This document shows, one piece after another, positions 24,967 through 35,055 of a stretch of 37,975 nt of DNA. This DNA comes from Parasitella parasitica (taxonomy: Eukaryota > Mucoromycota > Mucoromycetes > Mucorales > Mucoraceae), in the NCBI GenBank assembly GCA_025201805.1, contig MU619265.1, forward strand, positions 230,190-268,164. The letters run 5' to 3'. Under the pieces are notes generated by a model that was not told where the DNA came from, did not search any database, and saw only the letters and a program-made list of their open reading frames with translations. Numbering within the stretch: the stretch's first letter is position 1; the number at the start of each line of letters is the position of its first letter. The position numbers were made by a program, and so were the translations under genes.

Positions 24967-25081
24967 TTTTCTAGGACTCCCGGATTCAATTGAGAAGAAA
25001 AAGGAAAAACGAAAAAGGAAAAAGAAAGAGAAAGAGAAGAGAAACAAGATTTTTTCCTTTCGTTGTTTTATTCACATCATG

Positions 25082-25084
<3 letters not shown>

Positions 25085-25113
<29 letters not shown>
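25085..25113. repeat. 29-nt poly-A/poly-T homopolymer
   Basis: Uninterrupted run of 29 A on the plus strand, upstream of the phosphodiesterase start on the minus strand. It is followed by a C-run at ~25124-25131. It lies in a CT-rich promoter or leader and its length is prone to assembly error. Confidence 0.9.
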
Positions 25114-25115
<2 letters not shown>

Positions 25116-25117
25116 GT

Positions 25118-25318
25118 CGTAAACCCCCCCCAGACTGCTGTTTGCCTCAAAACGCAGCCACTCAACAGCTCTGTCAATGCAGGTGTTGGGATGCCTTCTG
25201 CAGCTGCAAATTCAAAGAAAATGGCTGTCTCATTCTTGGAGAATCCAACAATTTCCCGCCTAAGCGGCTTTAGGGTTTGTACATGCTTTTCATGTCGATA
25301 TGCTCGAGTAATGGCAGA
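25118..25318 (-). pseudogene. Open coding-like segment upstream of the phosphodiesterase
   Basis: After an AATAG acceptor-like site (25320-25319) the minus strand is open for about 65 codons with protein-like composition, including EKHVQTLKPLRREIVGF and FFEFAAAEGIPTPALTELL, then runs into the C-run and 29-nt poly-T. No phase-compatible donor joins it obviously to the ATG-containing exon at 24966. It may be a lost or alternative N-terminal exon of the PDE, or part of the same decayed gene as 25678-25809. Family not recognised. Confidence 0.3.
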
Positions 25319-25677
25319 CTATTCGTGATGGCCAACTCTCGAGCTTACTCCTAAACAACAGAGCACTTTAGCAAAGGATCAAGCGCTTGTCAAGCTAATT
25401 CGACTTGTCTATTAGAGTTCACATTGTGGTTTCAGTTTTATTTCTCTTATTGCCAACAAAACTTGACAAGGCAAAAATAGACTACTGCTATGGCTACATT
25501 TGGTATATGTTATCCAAAACAGCCTCCTCGAGACCTGTTTAGAAAGGGCCATAAAATAAGGGGGAGAGAGCCTAAAGTCCAAGCAGTCCTATGTAGGTGT
25601 CCAGCAACAGCCAATATGGCCGGTTATGCTCTAAACAAGAGAAATCCGTAGCCCTTGAAAACGTAAGCGCAATTTTT

Positions 25678-25809
25678 CAGCATCTGGCTTGCATATATGG
25701 TGGCATTTGATCTAGTAGAAAGCTGTTTGAACATGGCTTGCAAATGTCGCATCCAAGAAGGCCGATGCCAACATCTGTGCGTTTTAATTCAAGGTTGTTT
25801 TGCACCAAG
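25678..25809 (-). pseudogene. Cys-containing coding-like fragment
   Basis: From a TTATAG acceptor-like site the minus strand reads 43 codons to a stop, including ELKRTDVGIGLLGCDICKPC and QMPPYMQAR. The C-x2-C-x2-C spacing is reminiscent of a metal site. Further downstream (~25600) another frame reads NRPYWLLLDTYIGLLGL before a stop. Together with 25118-25318 these may be pieces of one decayed gene between the PDE and malic enzyme. Confidence 0.3.
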
Positions 25810-25961
25810 CTATAAAAGACAATGTGCAGCTGTTAGACTATAAAGTGTGTAACTTGGACGCCAAAAAGGAAAGTGAAAACGGGCGTATTGCGCGGAAAAG
25901 GTGATTTGAGGGGGAGGGGTATACGCAAAATATATCTTTTATTGTTCTATGAGCAAATCAT

Positions 25962-28068
25962 TTACAATTTGCCAGCCTGATTAGTATTGGCATAGTTAGG
26001 AGACCACATTCGTGCAGTAACATAATTCAAAATTTCTGCATGTGATTTGCAGTGCATCATCATATCTTGCGACGTGGCTAAATTTTCGTTCAAAGTCTCT
26101 TGACAAACAGCTGCCGCGACAATAGCAGATACGCTACGGATACGCTTCAGTGAGGGATACAGCCACCCCTTGTCGATTTCTTCTTTTGTCAATGAGTCTG
26201 CGAGTGCCTTGGATGCCTCGTAAATCATGCGGTCAGAAATATGCTTGGGTTTTGCTAAAACTGCACCAAGGCCCAAGCCAGGGAAAATGTACATATTGTT
26301 GCCTTGGCCAGGGTACTTGATTTCACCAGTAGATTTGATCGTGTATGCAGGGAACGCAGTGCCAGATGCAAAAATTACCTTGTTATTGGTGGCCTCCATA
26401 GCTTGCTCAAACGTGCATTCGGCTTGTGTGGCTGGATTGGACAGTGGGAACACAATAGGCTGTTCGTTGAGCGATGCCATACGCTCAAGAACCTGCGTAT
26501 TAAACGCGCCAGTTGTGGAAGACAATCCGATCAAACTGCGAAATTATTAGTACTTGGCATGCCTAGACACCTAGAATACTAGCTTACATTGTGGGCTTGA
26601 CATAGTTTACAATGTCGATTAATTCTTTAAACTGTTGGCCCTGATTGTCATCTCTTGCAAAATAGACCTTGTGTTGAGCTAATTTATCGCCTCGTGTTGA
26701 GGTAATAAGACCCTACTAAAGAGTTAGCATAGACTCATGAGCCTTGTCATGAGCTGTGTTAAGGCTAACCTTGGAATCTACAATCCAGAATACATCCTTC
26801 GCTTCAGCTTCAGTCATATTGTGTTCGATTTGGAAATAGCTTTGGATTTGGCGAGCAACACCGATAGCGGCTGAGCCAGCGCCATAAAAGATAATGCGAT
26901 GATGACGAGGAGACACTCGGTCTTCTTTCTCGACCTTACGTATGGCATTGATGACACCAGAGAGAATGACAGCACCTGTGCCTTGGATATCGTCATTGAA
27001 GCAAAGCATTTGATTTTGGTACTTTTCCAAAAGGCCAAACGCATGTTCAGAAGACCAATCTTCGAACTGAACAAGTAATTTAGGATACACAGTGTGCAAT
27101 GCCGTCAAAACAGTATCGACGGTTTGATAAAACTGTGTAAAATAATAGGTTGGCCGTCGTCAAAAAATGGGATGTGTCGCAAGATTTTATACGTACCTCT
27201 TCGTCACTGGGTCGCTTTTGACGAAGACCAATGTAGAACTCGTCATTGAGCAGCTTCTCATTGTTTGTGCCCAAATCTAGAATGATAGGCAATGTGCGAC
27301 GAGGGTCGATGCCGGCACCAGCAACATAGAGCTGAAGCTTGCCAATAGGGATACCGATACCATTGGTTCCCAAATCTCCAAGGCCTAAAATTCTAGATCC
27401 ATCCGAGATAACAGCAATCTCTGGGTCAAATCCCTCTATATCTGAAGGACGATAGTTGCGAATAGTTTGGCATAGGTCCGGTAATTCGGCTTTAGTGAGA
27501 TAAAGTCCATCCGATACACCAGGAGCAGCCAAGAAAGGGTAGATGGTCGAGTATTCCAGACATGCAGTACCTACTGTTGGGGTGTAGATCACTGGTGCCA
27601 ATTCCTGGTTGTAAAACGTGATAATTAGTCATAAAGTTACATTTATTTGGCCTTGTCAGTCTTTTTGTACCTCTAATTCATCAATGACAATTTTGTAGAA
27701 TAATCGAACATTGGTAGTACGAAGCTGAGCCATCAAGATGTACTTCTCCAACAGATTGGGTTTAGAACGAAGCACTTGCAACGCGCGAGCCTTTTGGATC
27801 TCCAATGTCTCGACACCGGCGGGCAAAAGGCCATTCAGCCCAAGTTTCTGGCGTTTTGCATGATTCATTGCAGTGCCTATAAATTCAATGCGTTAGTTTG
27901 CATGCATTAAAAAAAAAAAAAAAAACGAACAAGTTTGTCGTACTTGCCTTCATTTAAATAGCCTGATCTAGATATCAAATCAGTTGTAGCAACTTGCTGC
28001 TGTTCCCCGTCTTCTTGCAGCTTGGTAGAGGACAATTTGTTACGAACAAAGTCAATAATTGGAGACAT
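25962..28068 (-). CDS. Malic enzyme (malate dehydrogenase, oxaloacetate-decarboxylating)
   Basis: Oxidatively decarboxylates L-malate to pyruvate, producing NAD(P)H. In oleaginous Mucorales the NADP form is linked to lipid synthesis. Exons 28068-27948, 27876-27671, 27604-27197, 27132-26770, 26712-26588 and 26535-25962 give 598 aa. The sequence begins with a short extension, then GTAMNHAKRQKLGLNGLLP, VIYTPTVG, VISDGSRILGLGDLGTNGIG (catalytic region), LDLGTNNE, CFNDDIQGT (metal and substrate site), the GAGSAAIGVA dinucleotide-binding loop, ILIGLSSTTGAF and FPLSNPATQAE. The usual GAGSAGIG here has Ala at the second Gly. Intron 1 (27947-27877) has a GC donor, AG|GCAAGT. No obvious mitochondrial presequence is seen, so cytosolic location is inferred. 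Cofactor preference was not determined. Confidence 0.95.
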
Positions 28069-28140
28069 TTTATATATATATCGATAAAGATATTAAAGAA
28101 GCCTAATCCCGGCATTTTGAAGCTTCTTTAAATAGGCCTT
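28069..28140 (-). promoter_or_regulatory. Leader and TATA-like element of malic enzyme
   Basis: A (TA)n run directly precedes ATG 28068, and a TATTTAAAG element lies about 60 nt upstream near 28123-28132 on the minus strand. The latter is the better-spaced TATA candidate. Confidence 0.4.
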
Positions 28141-29591
28141 TACTATCACGAGCCTCGGCATGATGAAAATGACATGAATCAATGTGATTGGCAGAATGAC
28201 ATGTTGAATCACAACTTGCAAAGGTCAAATGCTCGCATGCCATTTGCTTAAAGCATTGAAATAGTGGTCACTGGGTGATCCCGAAGACATGAACTGAATG
28301 CACATGTTTATTTTCTCACCGTTCAAAAATAGAGTGGAACTCCAAGTTTGGAGATTGCTCCTTGGAACAAACTGTGTCTAATGCAGGTTGTTTTTTTCTA
28401 TAAGTAAAATGCCCCAATTTCAGCATTTTGAATTATTAGTTGTTGGGGGAGATTGAGAAATGCGTTTTGAGATGTTGCAACTAGTGTTAATCTGTTAAAC
28501 TTGACGCTATCTTCATCTCATGAGCGACCCACTCAATCACCGTAAAGGTCCAAATTATGTACGCTGAGTAAGGTTAATTTATCAGTCTTTTTTTTTTCAG
28601 ATCAGACCATGTTTAGATACAAGATAGTGACAAATGTACTAAGCCAATGAGCAAAATTTATCGAGTTTGGTACTCTTGTTGATTTGTTTGCATGTCCTAC
28701 TTCCAAATGGCGAAATGAACAAGCATTTATTCGATATTCTTGGTGATTCCACCTGAAAACACATGTCAATTGTTGTTTAGTTGAATCCGATATTCACAGG
28801 TACTATGGTATCCAATCGAAGTTGATTAGAGTCTTGTAAATTGTGGTGCATCGAGATCTTAAAACGCCAATGTTTTACTAAAACTAACGGATACTTCTTC
28901 ACTATGCTGCTTGAATGGTTATTTATTAGTAGAAAACCATGCTACGCAAATATTTCTATTATACACATACAATCGACAAGTAAATCATGTGCACCATAAC
29001 ATGTGCTATAGATAATCGCTAGATCATGTAAGGTTACGGTATCCTCTTTGATCGCAGCTCAAATGTCGTTTATACCAAAATACATGTACAAGGATCTGTT
29101 ACAATCAAAACTACACGACACGGCATATTTAGATTATTTAGATTACTTACTGGATGACTTGATATATAACAAAAGTTGTTTGCAAAAAAAAAAATGCTTA
29201 CCATGGCCTGTATACACGCTACTAAATCTACAATATCAATTCCTGTGATTAAAGGAAAAATGAACTACCACAATGGCGTTAAACTGTTTACAGAGACGTA
29301 AACTATTTCCCAACAGTAATAACAAATGTATTTTTTTTCTCTCGGAATCAGTGCATTCTTCCTAGGGAAAATGGATAGTTATGTATCTACTTTATTGTCA
29401 CAATCTTATCATATGCTGCATTTTCGTAAAATAAGCTTAGTTTTGCAATAACAAACATTTGATTAATATAAAGCTATTGGGGCAAATGCACAAAAATAAG
29501 TATTATAATAAACTGTATGTATATGTATGTATTTATATGAAATGTCTATATAACGAGATGCTAGGTATATTGCCAATATCAGCAGAACTAA
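28141..29591. other. Intergenic region between malic enzyme and the RING gene
   Basis: AT-rich, with T-runs and a TATG/TGTATG-rich patch (~29510-29540). Short frames such as 29048-29248 (+) show no recognisable content. It probably holds the malic enzyme promoter and the RING gene 3' end. Confidence 0.45.
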
Positions 29592-31828
29592 TTAATCAAC
29601 TTCTTCCATGGACGAGTTGTACCTCCAATCCATCATCGATGAACTGTTATTATTAGTATTAGTATTATCTGAAGCACCGTGGTCATACGAGTCTTGCATA
29701 ATGGGTGATCGACTTGCTCGGAACTGATCCAAAACGTATTGATCCATTGAATTCCTTGTTGGTTGGAAATATCTATTGCCGTTTCTTGAACTTGTGCTGT
29801 AATTCAACGGGATCGTATCAAGCGTATTTGGCGTTAATATAGTTGCAATTGATCTATGGAAGGCACCGTCTCTTTCTTCGCTTGACTCAATATTGCCACG
29901 GACTGTCTCTTCCCGGTTCTGTTCAGTGGCGGGATATAAGCCCTCATAAGCAACATTCGCATCAATTAAACTTCTTGATAATAACGCAGACGAAATAGAT
30001 CTCTCAAAGTCATTGACAATGTCTTCAAACGAGTCATCATCTGTGTGATATATTTCGTCTTGGCTTTGCTCACTATTTATTTGTGACCCTTCGTACTCAA
30101 CATTTTCACTTTGATCGCTCTCTGTTTCGAATTGATCACTATCTAATTCAACAAAAGTAAGTCTTCCGGCTTTAAATATATAAACAGTTAGCAATTTACA
30201 TAGTGCTACCTGTGAAATACAGATATACCTTGGAGTATCGAAGATGATGCAGAGGAGGGCAATGGAGGTGTCGAAACGGCTGAATCCGTAGAGGCAGACG
30301 GATGTGTGCTGTGTTGCTGTCTTTCTTGCTGCTCTTCATGTACTTCTTGATTTGGTTGTGCTTGTTCATACTGTTGGTCTTTGTCTGCAGGGTGTCGACT
30401 AAGTTCAAGGAGAAAAAAACACTGTTTAATACGACTTATTGAGATAAACCGTTTGGACATTTACCATATCGGACAGGAAACATTGACAGTAAACCATTTC
30501 GTTATACAAACGCCATGGTATTTGTGTTGGCAAGGCAAATGGAATATTTCATTTGTCGATCCATACATTTCTTGGCAAATAATACATTCATCGTGCACAG
30601 CTAAACAATGCATTATTTAGTAAATATTTGGAAAAATTAACGCTCGGGTTACCTGGATCAGATGGGTCTAAACATGATATTTTCAAACTCTTCACTATGG
30701 CATCTACAGTGCTTGCAGGCGTATTTGGCGTTTGCTGCTGTCGCACCCTACAAATTCTATTACTATCAGTCTATTTTGCATAGTTAACACGCACTCACTC
30801 TGATGTGTAATCTGATAAAATGTCGGCCAAATTATCCAAAAAGCTTCTCCTGTGATAATTGCTCTCCCCTTCATCAGAGTCATCGTCAGACCGATAATTA
30901 TACATTGTGCTGTAATTTCAGGTTAGCGTACAAACTTGTTAAAAGTAGTAGAGATAAGTAGCTTACTCCAGTAATCTTCCAAATCGAGTAAATGGCAATT
31001 GGAATAGGCTTTCTGTTTCGGGCTGTGGCAATATCGATGCTTCCCACGTTCTATCTGCATCTGGCGGATCCAATTCATTCTCATCATTCATTGTTCTCTG
31101 CTCGAATCGAACATCATACGAAATAATATCTCGATCTTGTTCATCTTCAGTGACCTCCTCCTCCTCCTCTTCCCGTTCCTCTCTTTGTGCCTCTTGAAAT
31201 AATCTATCAGCTAATCGCCTATTCGTGGTTGGAGTTGTATCTGATCTCGGTGATGTTGTGAAGGGATTCGTGCTAGTACTAGTAAAATTTCTAGCGATAG
31301 GGTGATTGTACATTGATGACAATTGCTCAAATAAACATCTCTCCTCTAACGCCTCTTCATCATCATCTTCGTCCTCGTCCTCATCCTCGTCCTCGTCAAA
31401 ATTGGCTTCATCTTGAGCTTGTTCTTGCGCAAGTATGTTATCTAGAAGGCGAATGGATACATTAACTTGATTGCAGTCGTTCTCATAGGCATTACATACA
31501 ATACAGATCAATTTCTGAGAAAAACTCTTGCAATTCTTCCTCTTCGCTGCTTTCTTCACTAATGATCGGTATCTATACGCACAGAGTAAATGGAAAGCGC
31601 ATTTTTGCACTTCAAGTCATATATATAACGTACCGAATCTATCATTTCACTTCCACATACGGCACAAGATAATGGGTTGTAAAGCAAGTCTCTTCTCTGT
31701 GCACATTCATGGCAATAATAAGACATGTCTAAATTTCCAATGATGTAAGAGAGGGAAACTGGTAAAAAGGAGCTAGAACAATTCTTGCATTTTGCGTCAT
31801 TGATAGCTTTTGAGAAGTTTAAAAACAT
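29592..31828 (-). CDS. RING-H2 zinc-finger protein, probable E3 ubiquitin ligase, with N-terminal Cys-pair module
   Basis: Exons 31828-31634, 31514-30967, 30909-30799, 30747-30653, 30600-30465, 30398-30229 and 30169-29592 give 610 aa. The RING-H2 (322-362) is complete only after splicing: CIICQEMYG, then LPCQHKYHGVC, then SCPIC, spacing C2C-14-CxHx2Hx2C-10-C2C. It should recruit an E2. The N-terminus has four C-x2-C pairs (14/17, 39/42, 55/58, 69/72), enough for two zinc ions, followed by an acidic Asp/Glu run (~100-115), an EEEEEE segment and Ser/Thr-rich regions. The C-terminus is acidic and Asn/Ser-rich. Intron 1 was set to the TTTTTCTCAG acceptor at 31515 because it alone keeps frame and the fourth Cys pair. 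The frame is open upstream of ATG 31828 to an ACAG, so a longer N-terminus is possible. Confidence 0.85.
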
Positions 31829-31879
31829 CACGTGCGAGTGTGCAATGTACTGTATTTGACTAGAAAGTTTATTACATGA

Positions 31880-32191
31880 CTATATACAGAAGCTCTTTCC
31901 CGGTGCGGACCACCCCCCCCCCCTTAGATTGATTGGAATGATTTCGTTTTCAAAATTATAGATATCCTCATGCATATTCATAAGCCCGTTAAGTGATTGC
32001 AAGATGAGCCTTTTTTTTTTTGAGGCTGGATGCCAGTAAATCTGACAATTGATCATATCATGGCAACTAAAATTTGAATCCCCTTCCTTAGCAACCAGGC
32101 ACCAAAAGGGGCATTTTGTACAAATGAAAAACACATGGTTGAATGCATGGAAGACTGAAGTGGAAATTGAGCTTGTTTTTTTTTCCATCAT
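31880..32191 (-). CDS. Small hypothetical protein with Cys cluster (uncertain)
   Basis: 103-codon frame from ATG 32191, same strand as the RING gene and only ~50 nt upstream of its ATG. It carries ICTKCPFWC and then SNFSCHDMINCQIYWHP, a C-x2-C-x3-C...C-x4-C pattern that could bind zinc and faintly recalls IBR-type fingers. The last 15 residues come from a poly-G/C run (31910-31923) and are unreliable. It may be a separate small gene, an upstream exon of the RING gene, or chance. No match to a known family is recognised. Confidence 0.35.
   Translation of the reverse strand: MMEKKTSSISTSVFHAFNHVFFICTKCPFWCLVAKEGDSNFSCHDMINCQIYWHPASKKKRLILQSLNGLMNMHEDIYNFENEIIPINLRGGGWSAPGKSFCI
31910..31923. 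repeat. Poly-C run
   Basis: A C-run of about twelve bases after 'gaccac', rare in this AT-rich DNA and prone to length error. It sits in the 3' part of the small Cys-cluster frame. Confidence 0.8.
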
Positions 32192-32382
32192 GTACAGCTT
32201 TTGTAAAATTAATCGTTGAAAAGTATAGATTTAAGTATCTAATTTACAGTTGATTAGTGATAAAAAAGTACAATTTATTTCGTTTCATGAAAATACAGCA
32301 AACGGGATATATAAATAATATACATGAGATAATAAAGAAGTGATATAGTTAACGATTATGACAAAAGAGGGAATCTATGATT

Positions 32383-33537
32383 TCAAAAACTGTGGTGGTG
32401 GCTATTGGCAGCAGCTATTGGCAACAACCTTGTGTTATTAACAGGATTCAAATGCTGCGAAAAGGTATCATAGTGATGATGGTGGCCTAAACCATCTATG
32501 TTGCAGCTTGTTGTTCTATTGTTACTAATACTGCTCGTGCTTGTAGAGCTATTAATAACCCAAGGCAGTGTAAATTCAGTAGATGAAGACATTCTAGGTG
32601 ATGAAAAAGGCGGTATATTCACTTGACGCCCATTTGATTGTTGCCTTGGCGATTGTAATGGAAGAGGTAGAGGTTGAGCAATTACTTCATTTGGAGAAGG
32701 TGGTGATGACGATGAAGAATAACGAATTTTAAAACTTGCAGTAATTCGTTTGAGAAACCCAACTGACGTTGATGTTGTGATGTCAGTTGGTGAAGGTATA
32801 GGTGATGATAAATTGAATGGCATGGACGGTAATATAGGCGTTGGTGGAGGCGAATTTAAATAAGATTCCGTGCTAGTAGTTATTATCGGGCTACTCTTTC
32901 GTCTCTTGATGAAACTCTTCTTTTTCGTGGAGCAACACAGTCTAGTTGGATCTGTTGCAAATGGTATAAATGCACTGATTCTTAATAACTCTACAACATC
33001 ACTGCAGGCGGGAAATAATAGCGCAGGGTGATACAATCGTTGTGTTTGGTATGACTGTAATAATTGATGGCGAACTTCATAATGTATGTTGATTTCTTGG
33101 GGGGCATTTGACAAGATAAATTCTTTCAAGATAGCTTCAAATTTCTGAATCAAGGTATCAAACCAAAGCTGCTCTTGAGCAGTCAATATATGTTTTGTGT
33201 TTGTGGAAAAGTCGAATGTGCGACTATCTGATAAGATAGCAGGAGTCATCTTTGATGAGTGCAATGCTGATTCATCAAAATGAACACCGAAAAAAGCAGC
33301 GCAATGATCTTTATAATCAGTTACTGCTTCATAAAATAACAAATTTTCGCTACAGTAAGTTGATTTTAAATATTCCGAGAAATCTTTCAAGCTGAAAGGT
33401 GGAGGCGTCTGATCTAACAACACCATTTCCAGTGTCAATCCTTCTGGCGCTGAAATAGCCATGTCATTAGTTGCTGTTGTTGAAGAATATGAAGAAAAGC
33501 CATTCAAGGCCTTTTGAGCGATGTCTGAAAATACCAT
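32383..33537 (-). CDS. RGS-domain protein (regulator of G-protein signalling)
   Basis: Single exon, 384 aa. RGS domains accelerate GTP hydrolysis by heterotrimeric G-protein alpha subunits and so switch off receptor signalling. Residues ~45-200 show the domain: PPFSLKDFSEYLKSTYCSEN, LLFYEAVTDYK, FILSNAPQEINIHYEVR and YHPALLFPACSDVVELLR, with a loop insertion between the early and late helices as in fungal RGS proteins. The second half is disordered, Ser/Pro-rich with a basic patch (STKKKSFIKRRKSSP) and a His-rich tail (GLGHHHHYD, ANSHHHSF). There is no membrane segment. The overall layout resembles fungal Rgs/FlbA-like proteins but lacks a visible DEP domain. Which G-alpha it acts on cannot be told. 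Confidence 0.88.
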   Translation of the reverse strand: MVFSDIAQKALNGFSSYSSTTATNDMAISAPEGLTLEMVLLDQTPPPFSLKDFSEYLKSTYCSENLLFYEAVTDYKDHCAAFFGVHFDESALHSSKMTPAILSDSRTFDFSTNTKHILTAQEQLWFDTLIQKFEAILKEFILSNAPQEINIHYEVRHQLLQSYQTQRLYHPALLFPACSDVVELLRISAFIPFATDPTRLCCSTKKKSFIKRRKSSPIITTSTESYLNSPPPTPILPSMPFNLSSPIPSPTDITTSTSVGFLKRITASFKIRYSSSSSPPSPNEVIAQPLPLPLQSPRQQSNGRQVNIPPFSSPRMSSSTEFTLPWVINSSTSTSSISNNRTTSCNIDGLGHHHHYDTFSQHLNPVNNTRLLPIAAANSHHHSF

Positions 33538-33674
33538 AGTGACATTCAGATGAACTGATTCAAGAAGAAAAAAAAAAAAAAGGGAAACAAATGTGTGTGA
33601 AGATATTCACAAGGAATGTGTGTTGTACAAGAGCATGCTGATGTGACCATTTATTAATAGTACACTTGTCGCAT

Positions 33675-34553
33675 CTAATAAACCATCTTTGTTGACCATC
33701 CTGCTTCTGAATCCTGTATCACTTGAACAACTTGATCTACGTCCTCTACTGGTTTATCTTTTAAAAGCCAATTTTTTGCACTCGAGTATTTATATGCCAG
33801 CCTTGGATTAAGGCCTAGTGCCTCTAATTTGTTCCATAGTAACAGCCGCTTGCTGTTGGTGTGGATGATCAATCTGCTCGTATCATTCAGAATATAATCA
33901 GTAACAGAATCAGTGTATTCGTCGTACTGATTTATGCCTTCTTCTTCTAAAAGCATGCTACGCAGTGCCTGATATCTCTCTGGAAACAGTGATAAAGGCA
34001 ATCCTAAATTGTCTTTGATAAAGCCTCCCAGTAGCCATGAGAAATTGATCATGACTGAATCAATCACAATGGTGCCATCGTCTTCAAATGAGAATTTAAT
34101 AATTAAGCCTCGATCACTAATGTATTGGTGGCTGCGCTTTTTATTTCTGTGAGGCAATGCATATACATGCTCCAATGGTGCATTATATCTCGTATGAAAC
34201 ATCACCAGAGCACGATCCTGTAGACTGAGATGCCGGACATATCCTAAAGCAGGTTGACGCCATTTGCTAAACACTACTTGTAATTGGTTTCCACTGATCT
34301 GTGTTGGTTGCGATGATCGAAATGTCATCATTTGGTGCTGGCAATCGTAGTTTGCAGGCTCCAACTCTGTCTCGTCTTTTCCCACTTTGATGAGGAGTAC
34401 CTCTTTTTGGCTTTCTCCTAGTCTCGATTTGATTAGATGGAATAGATGATATTCGCATTGAGCCTTCCAGAACTGGGACACTGCGCGGAGCTGATAAGTC
34501 TCTTTCTCTGATAGATGATTCAGTATTTCAAGAAAAATTTCTGCTGCAAACAT
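33675..34553 (-). CDS. F-box-like protein
   Basis: Single exon, 292 aa from ATG 34553. The first ~40 residues (AEIFLEILNHLSEKETYQLR followed by AVSQFWKAQCEYHLF) match an F-box, the Skp1-binding helix bundle of SCF ubiquitin ligases: hydrophobic Ile/Leu spacing, then a Val-Ser-x2-W core. The rest has no recognised repeats (no WD40 or LRR). It looks like a mixed alpha/beta domain with conserved-looking patches such as WRQPALGYVRHLSLQD and VMINFSWLLGGFI. Mucoralean genomes carry many F-box proteins with unclassified C-termini. Substrate unknown, and SCF membership is inferred. Confidence 0.7.
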   Translation of the reverse strand: MFAAEIFLEILNHLSEKETYQLRAVSQFWKAQCEYHLFHLIKSRLGESQKEVLLIKVGKDETELEPANYDCQHQMMTFRSSQPTQISGNQLQVVFSKWRQPALGYVRHLSLQDRALVMFHTRYNAPLEHVYALPHRNKKRSHQYISDRGLIIKFSFEDDGTIVIDSVMINFSWLLGGFIKDNLGLPLSLFPERYQALRSMLLEEEGINQYDEYTDSVTDYILNDTSRLIIHTNSKRLLLWNKLEALGLNPRLAYKYSSAKNWLLKDKPVEDVDQVVQVIQDSEAGWSTKMVY

Positions 34554-35055
34554 ATGCTGTTTTCGACATTAAAGATGAAAAGGAGAATTATGTTGCATCC
34601 ATACATTAATATATGTGCTGTATTTATGTGGCTGTGTGAGATAGAGTTTCAACTTGCTGCTGCGGTACCTGAAACTTTTGCATATATAGTACGTGTCATG
34701 AATACAAAACGACACATCACTTGAAGAAAAGGCGCAAATGCTTGCTGTTATCTGCCATGTGAAACTAGGATATCCCTCACATTGTACAAAATGCCTTTCG
34801 TGCACAAGTATGCTAGCTGTATAACATCCCATGTGTTTATAGTACATTTAGTCCAGCCAGTTTGATATTGTATAAACACAATTTTAATGCTTTATTATAT
34901 ATATTATATATAATTGTGTGTGTGTGTGTAATATTTGGATGATGAGGTTTTTTTTTGTTACATATAATATATACAGTACATATATATTATAAATATGTGC
35001 AGAGAGTTATCATTTACATAAAATGCAGGGAATAGATTGCATGAAAATGATTGAT
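34554..35055. other. Intergenic region with TA and TG microsatellites
   Basis: Upstream region of the F-box gene and 3' flank of phosphoglucomutase. It contains TATATAT runs and a (TG)n tract at about 34914-34930, plus a further TATATAT cluster near 34965-34990. No gene seen. Confidence 0.55.

Noticed and set aside
25735-25845. Plus-strand 34-codon Cys-rich frame (MACKCRIQEGRCQHLC...)
   Set aside because: Too short, no signal peptide or promoter, and it overlaps the more protein-like minus-strand fragment.
28150-28245. Open plus-strand stretch upstream of malic enzyme
   Set aside because: An open length of about 30 codons is expected by chance, and no motif or splice signals support it.
31880-31935. 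LRGGG near the end of the small Cys-cluster frame, resembling a ubiquitin C-terminus
   Set aside because: It derives from the poly-C/poly-G run, and nothing upstream resembles a ubiquitin fold.
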